Origin: Streptococcus cuniculipharyngis
GTDB taxonomy: Bacteria > Bacillota > Bacilli > Lactobacillales > Streptococcaceae
Assembly (NCBI RefSeq): GCF_007859195.1
Contig: NZ_VOHL01000004.1
Coordinates: 36,756-100,755 of the forward strand
Reading direction: 5' to 3'
Length of the DNA stretch: 64,000 nt
Shown here: positions 39,511-49,423 of the stretch, one piece after another
Position numbering within the stretch: position 1 is the first letter of the stretch
How the letters are laid out: each line of letters starts with the position of its first letter
Notes under the pieces: model-generated
Seen by the model: the letters and a program-made list of their open reading frames with translations, nothing else
Told to the model about the DNA's origin: nothing
Databases searched by the model: none
Made by a program: the position numbers and the translations under genes

Positions 39511-40568
39511 TTCCTTAGGCCTCCTTGATGTTTTTGTGAAATCTTCTCATGTAGATTTTGTATCACCGCAGGCTTATCAACCTTAGGAGCATCAGGATGC
39601 AAGAGCCAGGTCTTAGCCCAATGAGTCTCACTGATGTCAAAGCGTGGAACTGCTTCTTCAAAGTCAATGGCCATGGCATATTGAGAACGTGGAGCAAAGG
39701 CATCTCCCTTAATCTCCTTATACAGTGACGGTGGCGTTCCTGGAATAGAGAAGAGAACCCCTTTATCATCTGCTAATTGAGGCAAACTAGACAACAAGCT
39801 CCAGGTATAAGGGTGACGTGGGTCATAAAACAGTTCCTCAACTGTACCATATTCCACAATATCTCCCGCATACATGACAGCTACCTTATCCGCAATACTT
39901 GCCACTACCCCCAAGTCATGGGTAATAAAGATAGTTGTAAATCGGTATTCTTCCTGAATCGATTTGAGTAGGGCAATAATTTGCGCCTGAATCGTCACGT
40001 CAAGGGCAGTGGTCGGCTCGTCACAGACCAAGATGTCTGGCTTACATGCCAGAGCAATGGCAATAACAATCCGTTGGCGCATCCCCCCTGAGTATTGGAA
40101 TGGATAGTCATCAAAACGCTTATCCGCTTCAGGAATACCGACTTTCTTCATGTAGTCAATCGCCATCTGTTTAGCTTCTTCTTTGCTCTTGCCTTGATGT
40201 TTGGTGATAACTTCTGTGATTTGACTACCGATACTCTTAATCGGATCCAAACTGGTCATCGGGTCTTGGAAGATGGTTGCAATCTTTTTCCCACGAATGC
40301 TTTCCCATTCCTTATGGGTCTTCAGTTGCGTTAACTCCTGACCTCGATAGAGCACACTTCCCTGAGCCACACGGCCATTACTTTCCAACATTCCCGTAAA
40401 GACCTTGGTTAAAACTGATTTCCCTGAGCCTGACTCACCAACTAAGGCCAACACTTCACCCTCATAGAGATCCAGTGAAATCCCACGAATGGCTGTTAGG
40501 ATACGGTCACGCACTGCAAATTCCACCACCACATCTTTGGCACTTAATATTACACTTTTGTCTGTCAT
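39507..40568 (-). CDS. oppD: oligopeptide ABC transporter ATP-binding protein OppD
   Basis: 353 residues. Walker A GESGSGKS (44-51), signature [14 protein letters not shown], Walker [13 protein letters not shown], and the C-terminal oligopeptide-binding extension with a CPR-like region altered to FAPRSQYA, as in streptococcal AmiE. Sits 9 nt after oppC. Confidence 0.96.
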   Translation of the reverse strand: MTDKSVILSAKDVVVEFAVRDRILTAIRGISLDLYEGEVLALVGESGSGKSVLTKVFTGMLESNGRVAQGSVLYRGQELTQLKTHKEWESIRGKKIATIFQDPMTSLDPIKSIGSQITEVITKHQGKSKEEAKQMAIDYMKKVGIPEADKRFDDYPFQYSGGMRQRIVIAIALACKPDILVCDEPTTALDVTIQAQIIALLKSIQEEYRFTTIFITHDLGVVASIADKVAVMYAGDIVEYGTVEELFYDPRHPYTWSLLSSLPQLADDKGVLFSIPGTPPSLYKEIKGDAFAPRSQYAMAIDFEEAVPRFDISETHWAKTWLLHPDAPKVDKPAVIQNLHEKISQKHQGGLRK

Positions 40569-40577
40569 ACTAATCTC

Positions 40578-41504
40578 CTATCTATGTGAACGTGGATCGC
40601 TGGCGTCCGCCAAGTTTTGACCAACGATATAAAGTGGCAAGGATACCAAAATCAAAACGGTCAATGGAATCCAGAACAAATAACCATTACTCAACAAGTC
40701 TGTTGAATAATTTGAAATCAAGCGGCCCAAGCTCGGCTCAGTAACTGGTAGCCCCAAACCAAAGAAGGACAAGAAAGCTTCATAAGAGATGTAACTTGGC
40801 AACATGGCTGACACCATGGTCACAATCACTGACACCAATTGAGGAAGCAAATTCTTGGTCACAATTTTCCAAACTGGGGTTCCTAGGGTTTGACTGGCCA
40901 AGTTATACTCCAAATCCCGATACCGCAAGACCTGAACACGAATCGCATAAGCAATTCCCAACCAGCCGGTCAAGCAGAAGGCTAGAATCAAGTTCCAGAA
41001 ACCAGCCCCCAAAGAGTAAGTCATAACAATGATGATTAACATTTCAGGAATGTTTGACACAACATTATAAACCTCAATCAGGATTTTATCCAAACGTTTT
41101 GACACACCCCAAATACCACCCAAGGCAACACCAATAACAGTGTTAATCACTGTGGCAATCACCGAGATAACAATAGAGTTGCGAGCACCGTACCAGACAC
41201 CGTCAAAGAGAGATTGGCCTTTTTCATCTGTACCAAACCAGTACTGACCATTTGGCCAAATATAACGCTTTGAAAAGTCATTGATATTGCTGACATCTTC
41301 AAAATCGTAATTGGCAAAAAGAGGATAGATGAAACTCATCAGTAAGATTCCCACCAATAAAGACAACATCACCAAGGTTGACTTTTTAGAAAAGAATTGG
41401 CGGAAAACAGACCTCCAGTAAGAATAGGCTGGCGCGTCAATGGCTTCTGAGGCATAGCTATCTAAGGCAACAAATTCAAATTTACGTTTATCAATAGTAG
41501 CCAT
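40578..41504 (-). CDS. oppC: oligopeptide ABC transporter permease OppC
   Basis: 308 residues: N-terminal cytoplasmic tail, one membrane helix (about 40-62), then the BPD permease core with five helices and the EAA loop ([18 protein letters not shown]). The start overlaps the oppB stop codon by one base. Confidence 0.95.
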   Translation of the reverse strand: MATIDKRKFEFVALDSYASEAIDAPAYSYWRSVFRQFFSKKSTLVMLSLLVGILLMSFIYPLFANYDFEDVSNINDFSKRYIWPNGQYWFGTDEKGQSLFDGVWYGARNSIVISVIATVINTVIGVALGGIWGVSKRLDKILIEVYNVVSNIPEMLIIIVMTYSLGAGFWNLILAFCLTGWLGIAYAIRVQVLRYRDLEYNLASQTLGTPVWKIVTKNLLPQLVSVIVTMVSAMLPSYISYEAFLSFFGLGLPVTEPSLGRLISNYSTDLLSNGYLFWIPLTVLILVSLPLYIVGQNLADASDPRSHR

Positions 41505-43015
41505 TATTTTCCTCCTTTACTGCTTAGTTTAATCCGTGGGTCAATAATGGTCATCAAGATATCTCCTAAAAGCAGAGAGATGATTGACAAGGTGGTAAAG
41601 ATGAAGACCAGACCGATAATCATTGAGTTGTTGGCCGAGCGAACTGCGTCAATCAACATTTTACCCATTCCTGGGAAAGCAAACACTGTTTCAGTCAAGG
41701 TCGCCCCACCAATGGCCAAAATAATTGAGCCTGGGATACCCGATACCACGGGTACCATGGCATTTTTAAACAAGTGTTTCTTGGCAATTTCTGACTCAGA
41801 CAAGCCCTTAGCCCGAGCAAAACGAACATAGTCGCTGCCTTGTTGGTCAACCAAATAACGTCTAAACCACAAAGCGGTACCTGGCACCCCTAGAATCCCC
41901 AAAATAAAGGCTGGTAGGACATAAGAGCGAACATCTGACGCCCCTAGAATAGGGAAAGAGTTTGGCAGGTCAAAGAGATTAGCCCCCGCATGACGAACAA
42001 TATAAATCACTGCCACACTTGGAAGAGCCATCATAAAGGTCATCGCCCCTGTTGAGAGGGAATCAAACCAAGTTCCCTTGAAACGAGACATGAACATTCC
42101 TAGCGGCAAGCCTAGCAAGTAAGCAATGACCACACCAGCCAAACCAATCTTAAAGGAATTGGCAATCATTGATGGATCAGAATAATTGCTTTGCGTATTG
42201 GTATAAGGATCATCCCCGTAATTGGCCTTGTCACGACTGTCTGACTGACTTGGTGACTTATAGGTTCTCGTATAAATATTAGCGGATGATGTCTTGGTTA
42301 CCCCTGTTGGGAAGGTAATCTGCTCTGATTGCGAACGACCTTGTCCCTGAGTAATAACCTGTAAAACAGGGATATTAGCAAAAGTAGGGTAAGAAGTTCC
42401 CAGATTTAGGGTCACAAAGTTCTGATGAAGGTAAGGGAATTGCCCATTAACATACATGAGGTACTTGTGCTTGGTTCCTGAACCAACCAAGGCCCAACCA
42501 ATAGACTTGTCTTTTTCTAGACGAATATAACGTGCCAAGTTGGGATTGGTCTTGTCCTGAATTCGCCATGGGTGATCGATTTCTACCAAATTTTTGTAAA
42601 AATTCCAAACCCGTTCATAGAGCGGAATCTCACGAGTGGCATAGAATTCCTTGCTTTCGCTGAACCGTTGCAACTTCCAACCACGGCCTAATGACTTGAT
42701 GTAATCACTGTAGATTTTCTCATTTTTGGCATTAGCCTCGGTCGTTACGGACTGATCAAGGGTCGATGCCTTGCTTTGTAGTTCCTTGCTGGTGTAGTAC
42801 TCCAAGTAACCCATCCGTTCAAACACCGTATTTTCATAATTCGTTTTCATATCAGGGGTCTTTGCCAACTTGTTATAGTTGGTATCCTGTTTGAAAATCA
42901 ACTTTCGCGGAACTAAAGAAAAGACGATACCATACGTTAATGTGGTCACTAGGAAAATTGATATCAGTGAGCGTAATAATCTTTCAATAATATATTTTTT
43001 CATAGCTGTCCTCAA
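41504..43015 (-). CDS. oppB: oligopeptide ABC transporter permease OppB with large extracytoplasmic insertion
   Basis: 503 residues, about 200 longer than the enteric OppB. Helix 1 is at about 12-32; a long hydrophilic region (35-275) faces outside; five further helices and the EAA motif ([20 protein letters not shown]) make the permease core. Streptococcal AmiC proteins have the same layout. Preceded by an intercistronic hairpin that separates it from oppA. Confidence 0.95.
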   Translation of the reverse strand: MRTAMKKYIIERLLRSLISIFLVTTLTYGIVFSLVPRKLIFKQDTNYNKLAKTPDMKTNYENTVFERMGYLEYYTSKELQSKASTLDQSVTTEANAKNEKIYSDYIKSLGRGWKLQRFSESKEFYATREIPLYERVWNFYKNLVEIDHPWRIQDKTNPNLARYIRLEKDKSIGWALVGSGTKHKYLMYVNGQFPYLHQNFVTLNLGTSYPTFANIPVLQVITQGQGRSQSEQITFPTGVTKTSSANIYTRTYKSPSQSDSRDKANYGDDPYTNTQSNYSDPSMIANSFKIGLAGVVIAYLLGLPLGMFMSRFKGTWFDSLSTGAMTFMMALPSVAVIYIVRHAGANLFDLPNSFPILGASDVRSYVLPAFILGILGVPGTALWFRRYLVDQQGSDYVRFARAKGLSESEIAKKHLFKNAMVPVVSGIPGSIILAIGGATLTETVFAFPGMGKMLIDAVRSANNSMIIGLVFIFTTLSIISLLLGDILMTIIDPRIKLSSKGGK

Positions 43016-43020
43016 TATTT

Positions 43021-43057
43021 AAAAGAGAGTGGGATTTTACTCTTTCCACTCCCTTTT
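43021..43057 (-). terminator. attenuator between oppA and oppB
   Basis: AAAAGGGAGTGG/CCACTCTCTTTT 12-bp stem with a 13-nt loop and TTTTAAATATT downstream on the minus strand. It would leave oppA mRNA in excess over the permease genes. Confidence 0.75.
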
Positions 43058-43064
43058 AAATTTT

Positions 43065-45038
43065 TTATTTTTCAACGTGGCTAGCTAGACTAGCTTCATA
43101 TTCTGCGTTAGATTTAGCTTTCTCTGCCTTCCACGCTTCAATTGCTTTATCACGGTCAGCTGTTTTAACTGGCTCGTCTTGTAGCTCTAGGTATTTGTAG
43201 TAGCTATCTCCTTTGACACCAACCGCACCATAAGAGTTTGTGTTTGGCACAAGTTTAGTTAGAGATGCTAGACCTCCACGAGATACCAACGGAATAGTCA
43301 AACCACTGTCTGTCAACCAAGCCTGTACTTTAGCATAAGCCGCATAGCGTGCAGCTAAGTCTGTCTTGTTAGCATTCGCTTCGTTCAAGAGTTTAGTGTA
43401 CTCATCCAAGCCTGCCGCTGCAACAGCTGGTGAAGTTGATTTTGGATCAAGACCAATTGTTTGCAACAAACCACCTTGCTCAAGATCAAAGACCTCTAGG
43501 TAAGTTGATGGGTCTTGGTAGTCTGGTCCCCATCCACCTGTCAAGTATAGGTCATAATCATGTTGAGCTGCTGATTCAGCAAAGTAAGTCGTGTTGTCAT
43601 AATCATCTGTTGATTCCTTGATGACATCAACAACAACGTTTTCTGAACCAAGAGCCGCTTCAATTGACTGTTTGATTGAGCTAGCTTGTTGAACAGCCAC
43701 TTCACTTGATTGGTCAACTGGTGCATCCAAACGGATTGGGAATTCTACACCTTGAGCTTGAAGTGCTTCTTTAGCTTTGGCAAATTCTGCCTTAGCTTTT
43801 TCGACATTGTACATACCATCTTGTGCGTCTTCTAGGTTAACATCTGACCACTCTTCACCAAAGCTTGCCAATTGTTCCTTAACCAAGTCACCAAAAGTCT
43901 TTTCACCACTTGTAACAAAGGTTGGTGGCACTAACATGTTACGAAGTGATTTAGTTGCCGCATCTTCACCAGCTAACTGAGAGCTATAGGCTGTACGATC
44001 TAGGGCAAAGTTGATGGCTTGACGGAAATCTTTGTTCAAGATTGCAGCCTTAGTATCTTCTTTTTGCTTATCACTTGTCTTAGCAGTGAACTTGTAAGCT
44101 GAACGATCTAGGTTAAAGCGTCCAAAATAAGTCGTTGCATCTTGCAAGCCATAAACAATGTTATCACCATAGTTTTTAAGGGCTTCCTTATAACTTGGTT
44201 TATTAGGGAAGAGACGTGCAAAGCTATAAACACCGTCAGCAAAGTTTTTATAAAGGCTATCTGAGTCAGAACCATCATAATAAGTCAACTTGATGCCATC
44301 CAATTTAACCTTGTCTGCGTCAAAGTAGTTTGGATTTTTTTCAAAGACAACAGATGATTTAGCTGTCAATGATTTCAAGATAAATGGACCATTGTAAAGG
44401 ATACTTGATGGGTCAACCTTACCAAAATCTTTACCTTGAGATTTCAAGAATTCTTCATTAACTGGGAACAAGACACTGTAGGTCAACTTAGAATTCCAGT
44501 AAGATTCCGGTTGATTCAAGGTGTATTGGACAGTCTTGTCATCCAAGGCCTTAACGCCAACTGTTGAGAAGTCTTTAGTCTTACCATCAACATAGTCTTG
44601 CAAGCCCTTAATAGAGTTTTGAACAACATAAAGGGCGTCTGATTGTGAGTCTGCCGCATGTTTCAAACCAGTTACAAAGTCTTGTGCAGTCACATCTGCA
44701 TACTCTTCACCTTCAGATGTATACCATTTAGCATCATCACGAAGGGTATAAGTATAAGTCAAGCCATCAGCTGAGACCTTCCAATCCTTGGCAAGGGAGC
44801 CGACAACGTTTCCATACTTATCGTTCTCAAACAAGCCATCAACACCTTGAGTGATGATGTCCCCAGTTGAAGCACGCTGAGTATTGATGTAATCCAACGA
44901 ATCCGGATCTGCAGCATAGATATAGCTATAGACTGACTGGTTTGACGCAGATTTCTCACTCTTACCACACGCTACTAAAACAGACGTGGACAAGAGAGCG
45001 ACACCTGCCGTAAGGAATAATTTTTTCTTATTCACCAT
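43065..45038 (-). CDS. oppA: oligopeptide-binding lipoprotein OppA
   Basis: 657 residues. Lipobox LVAC (Cys at 24 from the ATG start) after a short hydrophobic signal; then the SBP family 5 domain with YSYIYAADPDSLDY at its start. GTG at 45047 is also in frame, but its codon overlaps GAGG, so ATG 45038 is preferred. Captures peptides, including possible pheromones, for OppBCDF. First gene of the operon. Confidence 0.95.
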   Translation of the reverse strand: MVNKKKLFLTAGVALLSTSVLVACGKSEKSASNQSVYSYIYAADPDSLDYINTQRASTGDIITQGVDGLFENDKYGNVVGSLAKDWKVSADGLTYTYTLRDDAKWYTSEGEEYADVTAQDFVTGLKHAADSQSDALYVVQNSIKGLQDYVDGKTKDFSTVGVKALDDKTVQYTLNQPESYWNSKLTYSVLFPVNEEFLKSQGKDFGKVDPSSILYNGPFILKSLTAKSSVVFEKNPNYFDADKVKLDGIKLTYYDGSDSDSLYKNFADGVYSFARLFPNKPSYKEALKNYGDNIVYGLQDATTYFGRFNLDRSAYKFTAKTSDKQKEDTKAAILNKDFRQAINFALDRTAYSSQLAGEDAATKSLRNMLVPPTFVTSGEKTFGDLVKEQLASFGEEWSDVNLEDAQDGMYNVEKAKAEFAKAKEALQAQGVEFPIRLDAPVDQSSEVAVQQASSIKQSIEAALGSENVVVDVIKESTDDYDNTTYFAESAAQHDYDLYLTGGWGPDYQDPSTYLEVFDLEQGGLLQTIGLDPKSTSPAVAAAGLDEYTKLLNEANANKTDLAARYAAYAKVQAWLTDSGLTIPLVSRGGLASLTKLVPNTNSYGAVGVKGDSYYKYLELQDEPVKTADRDKAIEAWKAEKAKSNAEYEASLASHVEK

Positions 45039-45075
45039 AAGCGACACCTCGTATTTCTAATTATTTTGTTTTATA

Positions 45076-45130
45076 TTATACCATAAAGTTTTCTTAAATG
45101 GGGAGTTTTCTCAATAATTTTTAGAAAATT
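45076..45130 (-). promoter_or_regulatory. oppA promoter with CodY-like palindrome
   Basis: Extended -10 TGGTATAAT (TATAAT at 45076-45081) without a clear -35. At 45117-45130 lies AATTTT-AG-AAAATT, the CodY palindrome arms with a 2-nt instead of 3-nt centre. Confidence 0.5.
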
Positions 45131-45184
45131 ATATTTTTAACAAGCTTTCAGCAGTCATCAAATCAAGCCATAGTAGCCTTTTTA

Positions 45185-45193
45185 TGATATAAT
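45185..45193 (+). promoter_or_regulatory. dacA extended -10
   Basis: TGATATAAT with TATAAT at 45188-45193; the -35 position is not recognisable. Confidence 0.6.
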
Positions 45194-45234
45194 TTTAAAA
45201 TATGATACTGAGACTAATAAAGGAAAAGCTTGAC

Positions 45235-46470
45235 ATGAAAAAGATAATCAGTGTAGTCCTCCTTGTCCTTAGCCTACTATCAGGACAGGAAGTCGCGGCA
45301 AATGATTTTGATGTCCCTGCCAAATATGCCATCGCCGTTGAAGCTAGTACAGGCAAAATTCTCTATGAGAAAAATGCCGATAAGGTGGCAGGAATAGCCT
45401 CCATTACCAAAATCTTAACTGCTTATATGGTTTATAAGGAAGTCAATGCTGGTCGACTGAAATGGGACGACCCCGTGAACATCTCCGACTACCCCTACCA
45501 ACTGACGGTAGAAAGCCTGGCCAGCAATGTCCCCCTTGAAAAGCGTCAATATACTGTTCGCCAACTTTTAGAAGCCAGTATGATTGCCAGTGCCAACAGT
45601 GCTGCCATCGCGCTAGCCGAGAAAATTGCCGGCAGTGAACCTCGCTTTGTTGACATGATGACCAAGCAACTAAAAGAGTGGGGCATCACTGATGCCAAAC
45701 TGGTCAATGCGTCCGGTCTTAATAACAATCTACTGGGAAATAATATCTACCCTGACTCAGGTCGCAACGATGAAAATATGATGTCTGCCAAAGATGTCGC
45801 CATTATTGCCCGCCAGTTAATCCAAGACTACCCTGATGTGCTAACCATTACTAGCAAAACTGTCGCCGATTTTGACGGTACTCCCATGAATACCTACAAT
45901 TATATGCTAGAAAATCAAACCTACTACCGCGAAGGAGTTGATGGGCTCAAGACGGGAACAACTGATTTTGCCGGAGCTTCTTTTGTCGGAACCTCTACCG
46001 AAAATGGGATGCGTATTATTTCGGTCATTTTAGACGCTGATAAGGCTGAAGACAATCCATTTGCCCGCTTTATTGCGACCACCAACCTACTCGATTATGT
46101 GCGTAATAATTACGAAATGACAACGGTCATTGAAGCAGGCCAACCCTTCCGAAAAAGTAGTGCACCCGTTCTTGATGGCAAACAAAAAACCGTTTCCGCT
46201 GTTGCCCAAAAGGATTTCAATGTTGTCCAGAAGAAATCTAACAAGATTAGCAATGACATCACCATTAAAACCAATGACCAGCTGACCGCTCCGGTCAAAC
46301 AAGACGAGCTGGTCGGTACTGCTCAATTTAATGATAAGGATTTAGTTGGTTCAGGCTATCTAGGCGACCTCCCTCAGGTTGAACTCTTGGCTGGCACCCA
46401 AGTCAAACGTAGCTTCTTCCTCAAGGTCTGGTGGAACCACTTCGTTATCTATGTCAATGAAAACCTATAA
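45235..46470 (+). CDS. dacA: D-alanyl-D-alanine carboxypeptidase (PBP3/DacA)
   Basis: 411 residues. Signal peptide 1-22. Active-site motifs: S56-I-T-K59, S119-A-N121 and K239-T-G241. A C-terminal beta domain and an amphipathic end (FFLKVWWNHFVIYVNENL) anchor it to the membrane. Trims the fifth D-Ala of peptidoglycan stem peptides. The frame extends upstream to 45202, but ATG 45235 has AAAGGAAA and begins the signal peptide. Divergent from oppA. Confidence 0.96.
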   Translation: MKKIISVVLLVLSLLSGQEVAANDFDVPAKYAIAVEASTGKILYEKNADKVAGIASITKILTAYMVYKEVNAGRLKWDDPVNISDYPYQLTVESLASNVPLEKRQYTVRQLLEASMIASANSAAIALAEKIAGSEPRFVDMMTKQLKEWGITDAKLVNASGLNNNLLGNNIYPDSGRNDENMMSAKDVAIIARQLIQDYPDVLTITSKTVADFDGTPMNTYNYMLENQTYYREGVDGLKTGTTDFAGASFVGTSTENGMRIISVILDADKAEDNPFARFIATTNLLDYVRNNYEMTTVIEAGQPFRKSSAPVLDGKQKTVSAVAQKDFNVVQKKSNKISNDITIKTNDQLTAPVKQDELVGTAQFNDKDLVGSGYLGDLPQVELLAGTQVKRSFFLKVWWNHFVIYVNENL

Positions 46471-46496
46471 AAAATAGGGCCAGTATCCACATCATG

Positions 46497-46536
46497 AAAA
46501 CTCTTAAACATACGGTATCAGTATCTTTAAGAGTTT
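46497..46536. terminator. terminator after dacA
   Basis: AAAACTCTTAAA/TTTAAGAGTTTT 12-bp stem, 16-nt loop, T run on the plus strand (TTTTTTC) and A-rich on the other side. Confidence 0.85.
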
Positions 46537-46553
46537 TTTCTTTATTATCTAAA

Positions 46554-46599
46554 AAAGATTGAAGAAAGTTATCCAAAAAGGAGCCTTCTTCAATCTTTT
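46554..46599 (-). terminator. terminator of the small secreted protein gene
   Basis: AAAGATTGAAGAA/TTCTTCAATCTTT 13-bp stem with a 20-nt loop, followed by TTTTAG on the minus strand. Confidence 0.8.
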
Positions 46600-46608
46600 C
46601 ATGTCACA

Positions 46609-46905
46609 TTAAGGGGCATAAGGAGATTTTAGACCGATATTTCTAATTTCGGTTTTATACTGATAGGTCCTTCTCCCAGCTCTGTCAGTGAATGTTCTTC
46701 GATAATTAATATTTTGATACAGTTGAATTAAGGGTTTTGTGCCGTTATAAATGATTCGTCTTTGTTTAACACCACTAACTGATATCACAACCCAAGGGCT
46801 ATAATAATTAGCATATACTTTTTGAGTATAGGCAGCTCCAATTGAACCAAGTACAGCAAGCAGGAACAATACTTTAGATAACGATTTTTTTAATACTTTT
46901 GCCAT
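46609..46905 (-). CDS. small cationic secreted protein, unknown function
   Basis: 98 residues. Signal peptide of about 34 residues (KVLKKSLSKVLFLLAVLGS..., predicted cut after VYA). The mature part of about 64 residues is Tyr-rich and strongly basic (about 12 Lys/Arg against 2 Asp/Glu), without Cys. It has its own promoter, a leader of about 135 nt and its own terminator, so it is a real expressed unit. I recognise no family; a bacteriocin-like or envelope-binding role is only a guess. An in-frame GTG at 46914 is the alternative start. Confidence 0.7.
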   Translation of the reverse strand: MAKVLKKSLSKVLFLLAVLGSIGAAYTQKVYANYYSPWVVISVSGVKQRRIIYNGTKPLIQLYQNINYRRTFTDRAGRRTYQYKTEIRNIGLKSPYAP

Positions 46906-47046
46906 GTTAATCACACTTTCTTTATGGTACAGAAAAACAACTCATCAAGTAAAAAGCAATCAAAAATATCGTAGCCCATATGTAAATTATCGTATCCGTT
47001 TTTTTCCTTTCTATCACATAGTTGTACTACCTTTATTTTCAATTTT

Positions 47047-47075
47047 ATTGTATCATTTTTTGAATATTAAATCAA
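47047..47075 (-). promoter_or_regulatory. promoter of the small secreted protein gene
   Basis: TTGATT (47070-47075), 17 nt, TACAAT (47047-47052). Confidence 0.7.
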
Positions 47076-47205
47076 TTAAAAACATGTGTTTTTCTCTTTT
47101 ATTTTATCGACAATAATACCTACGATGGTCAAGGTGCTGATATAGCATTCCTTAAAAATCAGCTACTACCTGATAGAATATCCCCATGTTTTGTCATAAA
47201 CAAAA

Positions 47206-47250
47206 AGTAGTGAGTCGTCTCTCCCGTCGAAGATGTCCTCACTACTAATC
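47206..47250 (-). terminator. hairpin terminator downstream of the suf operon and repeats
   Basis: AGTAGTGAG (47206-47214) pairs with CTCACTACT (47238-47246), enclosing 23 nt that may fold further; on the minus strand it is followed by TTTTTGTTTATG. Confidence 0.65.
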
Positions 47251-47279
47251 TTGGTAGGTTTGATTCTTTAGCCTCATCA

Positions 47280-47578
47280 CTTGCAAAGCTTGTATCTATT
47301 TAACTCAGTTGGAGATAAACTAGCACAGAACAAGCCTAGACTTGCTCTTTTGCAAACTTCCTAACCAACGTTGATACCCCTGCTATCGCAGAGCCTCCAT
47401 TCATCTACTCGGTTGGAGATTTTTTGGTGATAGGAAAGCTATAACTTGCCTGATTGAGAATCTGACCAACTTTGTGACCTTTGCTACCGCAAAGGTTTTA
47501 TTTATTCACTCAGTTGGAGAGAGATTAGCAACAAGCAAGCCTGTGCTTGCTTGTTTGCAGTCTCTCTAACCAACTGAG
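47280..47578 (-). repeat. three tandem 101-104-bp hairpin-forming repeats at the 3' end of sufB
   Basis: Three imperfect units share GTTGGTYAG at the start (CCAAC on plus at 47365, 47466 and 47570; periods 101 and 104), a central GCAAG/CTTG region, ATCTCCAACYGAG, and a tail with GCTNTGCGRTAGCA-like sequence in two units. The unit next to sufB forms a near-perfect 70-nt hairpin (CTCAGTTGG..CCAACTGAG; CAAGCAAGC/GCTTGCTTG). Its first 14 bases are the last codons and stop of sufB. Read in one frame the units give related short peptides ending SPTE, interrupted by stops. Function unknown. Confidence 0.75.
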
Positions 47579-48984
47579 CCTTCCATTTCATAGCTGATAA
47601 GACGATTGAGTTCAACGGCATATTCCATCGGCAATTCTTTGGTAAAGGGTTCGACAAAGCCCATGACAATCATTTCGGTTGCTTCACTTTCTGACAAACC
47701 CCGGCTCATGAGGTAGTAAAGTTGCTCTTCCGAAATCTTAGACACCTTGGCTTCATGTTCCAAGGCCACTTGTGAATTATGGATTTCATTGAAAGGGATG
47801 GTGTCTGATTTGGACTGGTCATCCATGATGATGGTATCACACTCAATGTGGCTGACCGATTTTTTAGAATTTTTAGCAAAGGTGACCTGACCACGGTAGT
47901 TGACCTCACCACCGCCCTTGGCAATGGACTTGGACACAATAGACGAGCTGGTGTGCGGTGCATTATGGATCATCTTAGCACCCGTATCCTGCTTTTGACC
48001 TGTATTGGCAAAGGCAATGGATAACATGGTCCCCCTAGCTCCCTCACCATCCAGATAAACAGAAGGATACTTCATGGTTGTTTTTGCTCCCAAGTTGCCA
48101 TCAATCCACTCAACAGTCGCATGTTTAGTCGCTCTAGCCCGCTTGGTGACCAAATTATACACATTATCCGACCAGTTTTGAATAGTAGTATAGCGAACAT
48201 AGGCCCCATCAAGGGCGAAGATTTCCACAATGGCCGCGTGCAAGCTATTGGTTGAATAGGTCGGTGCCGTACAACCTTCGACATAATGAACACTGGCTCC
48301 CTCATCCACAATAATCAAGGTCCGCTCAAATTGACCCGTGTTTTGATTATTGATTCGGAAGTAGGTCTGCAAGGGCACATCTACTTTCACCCCTTTAGGG
48401 ACATAAATGAAGGTACCACCTGACCAAACTGCTGAATTAAGGGCGGCCAACTTGTTGTCCGTTGGTGGCACTAACTTGGCAAAATATTGCTTGAACAAGT
48501 CAGGATACTCCCGCAAGGCGGTGTCAGTGTCCGTAAAGACAATACCCAATTTTTCAAATTCTTCTTTCATGTTGTGGTAAACCACTTCTGACTCATACTG
48601 GGCAGCAGCCCCCGCCAAATAGGCCCGCTCTGCTTCTGGGATACCAATCCGTTCAAACGTTTCCTTGATTTTTTCAGGCACATCATCCCAAGAACGGGCT
48701 GGCTTATCCGATGGTTTTTGATAATAGATAATATCATCAAAATCAATATCCGACAAGTCGGGACCCCAATCCTGCATGGGCATTTTCTCAAAAGCTGCCA
48801 GGGATTTCAAACGAAAATCCAACATCCAATCTGGCTCATTTTTCTCTGCCGACATTTGGCGGACAACTGCCTCATTCAAGCCCTTGCCAGTTGAGTAAAT
48901 CGGCTCCACATCATCGTGAAAACCAAACTTGTACTCACCCAGATCAATGGGCTTTGGTTCTACTCTTTCATTTGTTTCAGACAT
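47566..48984 (-). CDS. sufB: Fe-S cluster assembly scaffold protein SufB
   Basis: 472 residues. Part of the SufBCD scaffold complex. Conserved KAVWSGG-like stretch ([19 protein letters not shown] near 140-158), RAG-type beta-helix core and the canonical C-terminus [15 protein letters not shown]. Start ATG 48984 follows AAAAGGAGAAG and lies inside the last codons of sufU (8-nt overlap). Last gene of sufCDSUB. Its stop codon is inside the first hairpin repeat. Confidence 0.97.
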   Translation of the reverse strand: MSETNERVEPKPIDLGEYKFGFHDDVEPIYSTGKGLNEAVVRQMSAEKNEPDWMLDFRLKSLAAFEKMPMQDWGPDLSDIDFDDIIYYQKPSDKPARSWDDVPEKIKETFERIGIPEAERAYLAGAAAQYESEVVYHNMKEEFEKLGIVFTDTDTALREYPDLFKQYFAKLVPPTDNKLAALNSAVWSGGTFIYVPKGVKVDVPLQTYFRINNQNTGQFERTLIIVDEGASVHYVEGCTAPTYSTNSLHAAIVEIFALDGAYVRYTTIQNWSDNVYNLVTKRARATKHATVEWIDGNLGAKTTMKYPSVYLDGEGARGTMLSIAFANTGQKQDTGAKMIHNAPHTSSSIVSKSIAKGGGEVNYRGQVTFAKNSKKSVSHIECDTIIMDDQSKSDTIPFNEIHNSQVALEHEAKVSKISEEQLYYLMSRGLSESEATEMIVMGFVEPFTKELPMEYAVELNRLISYEMEGSVG

Positions 48985-49423
48985 TTTCTTCTCCTTTTTC
49001 ATTCGCTAGGATTTGGCTCAAGGCCTGCCAGGCAAGGCTGGCACACTTGATTCGCTGTGGAAATTGGGCCACCCCTGCCAATATTTGGGCATCACCAAGG
49101 GCTTTTTGGCCCTCATGTGTTTGTCCTTGTAACAGTTGGGAAAAGGCGGCTGCTAATTCCTTGACCTCTCTAATCCTTTTTCCCACAACCACATCCGTCA
49201 TCATGCTGGCTGACGCTGTGGAAATATTACACCCCTGTCCTTGAAAGGCAATCTCAGCCACGTGGTCATCAACCACTTTCACAAAGAGATGGATGACATC
49301 GCCACAGGTCGGATTATGGAGCGTTTTGGGAGTGAGCCCAGCCAACTCCCCATAATGATGAGGGGCCCTGGCATGATCCGTGATAACTTCCATATACAGT
49401 TGCCTTAATTTATCCCAAGCCAT
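48977..49423 (-). CDS. sufU: SufU, zinc-dependent sulfurtransferase for SufS
   Basis: 148 residues, IscU-like fold. Zinc ligands C40, D42, C65 and C127 are all present, and the insertion typical of SufU (about 98-115) is there. Accepts sulfur from SufS. Overlaps sufS by 14 nt and sufB by 8 nt. Confidence 0.96.
   Translation of the reverse strand: MAWDKLRQLYMEVITDHARAPHHYGELAGLTPKTLHNPTCGDVIHLFVKVVDDHVAEIAFQGQGCNISTASASMMTDVVVGKRIREVKELAAAFSQLLQGQTHEGQKALGDAQILAGVAQFPQRIKCASLAWQALSQILANEKGEENV

Larger units (their letters stand above)
46915..47565. other. 650-bp gene-free region
   Basis: Holds, from left to right, the leader and promoter of the small secreted protein gene (to 47075), an AT-rich stretch with no visible signal (47076-47205), a hairpin terminator (47206-47246) and three tandem hairpin repeats (47280-47578). 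The 70-codon plus-strand frame at 46904-47116 has no ribosome binding site or family likeness and is probably chance. Confidence 0.7.

Noticed and set aside
46904..47116. Plus-strand 70-codon frame with hydrophobic end
   Set aside because: No ribosome binding site, low-complexity AT-rich sequence, and it overlaps the promoter and leader of the minus-strand gene.
47280..47578. Possible CRISPR array or tRNA-like gene in the repeats after sufB
   Set aside because: Units are long, diverged and lack unique spacers of constant length. The GGCTCAGTTGGTTAGAG stretch looks like a tRNA D-arm, but no acceptor, anticodon or T-arm partner exists, and it is simply the sufB 3' end.
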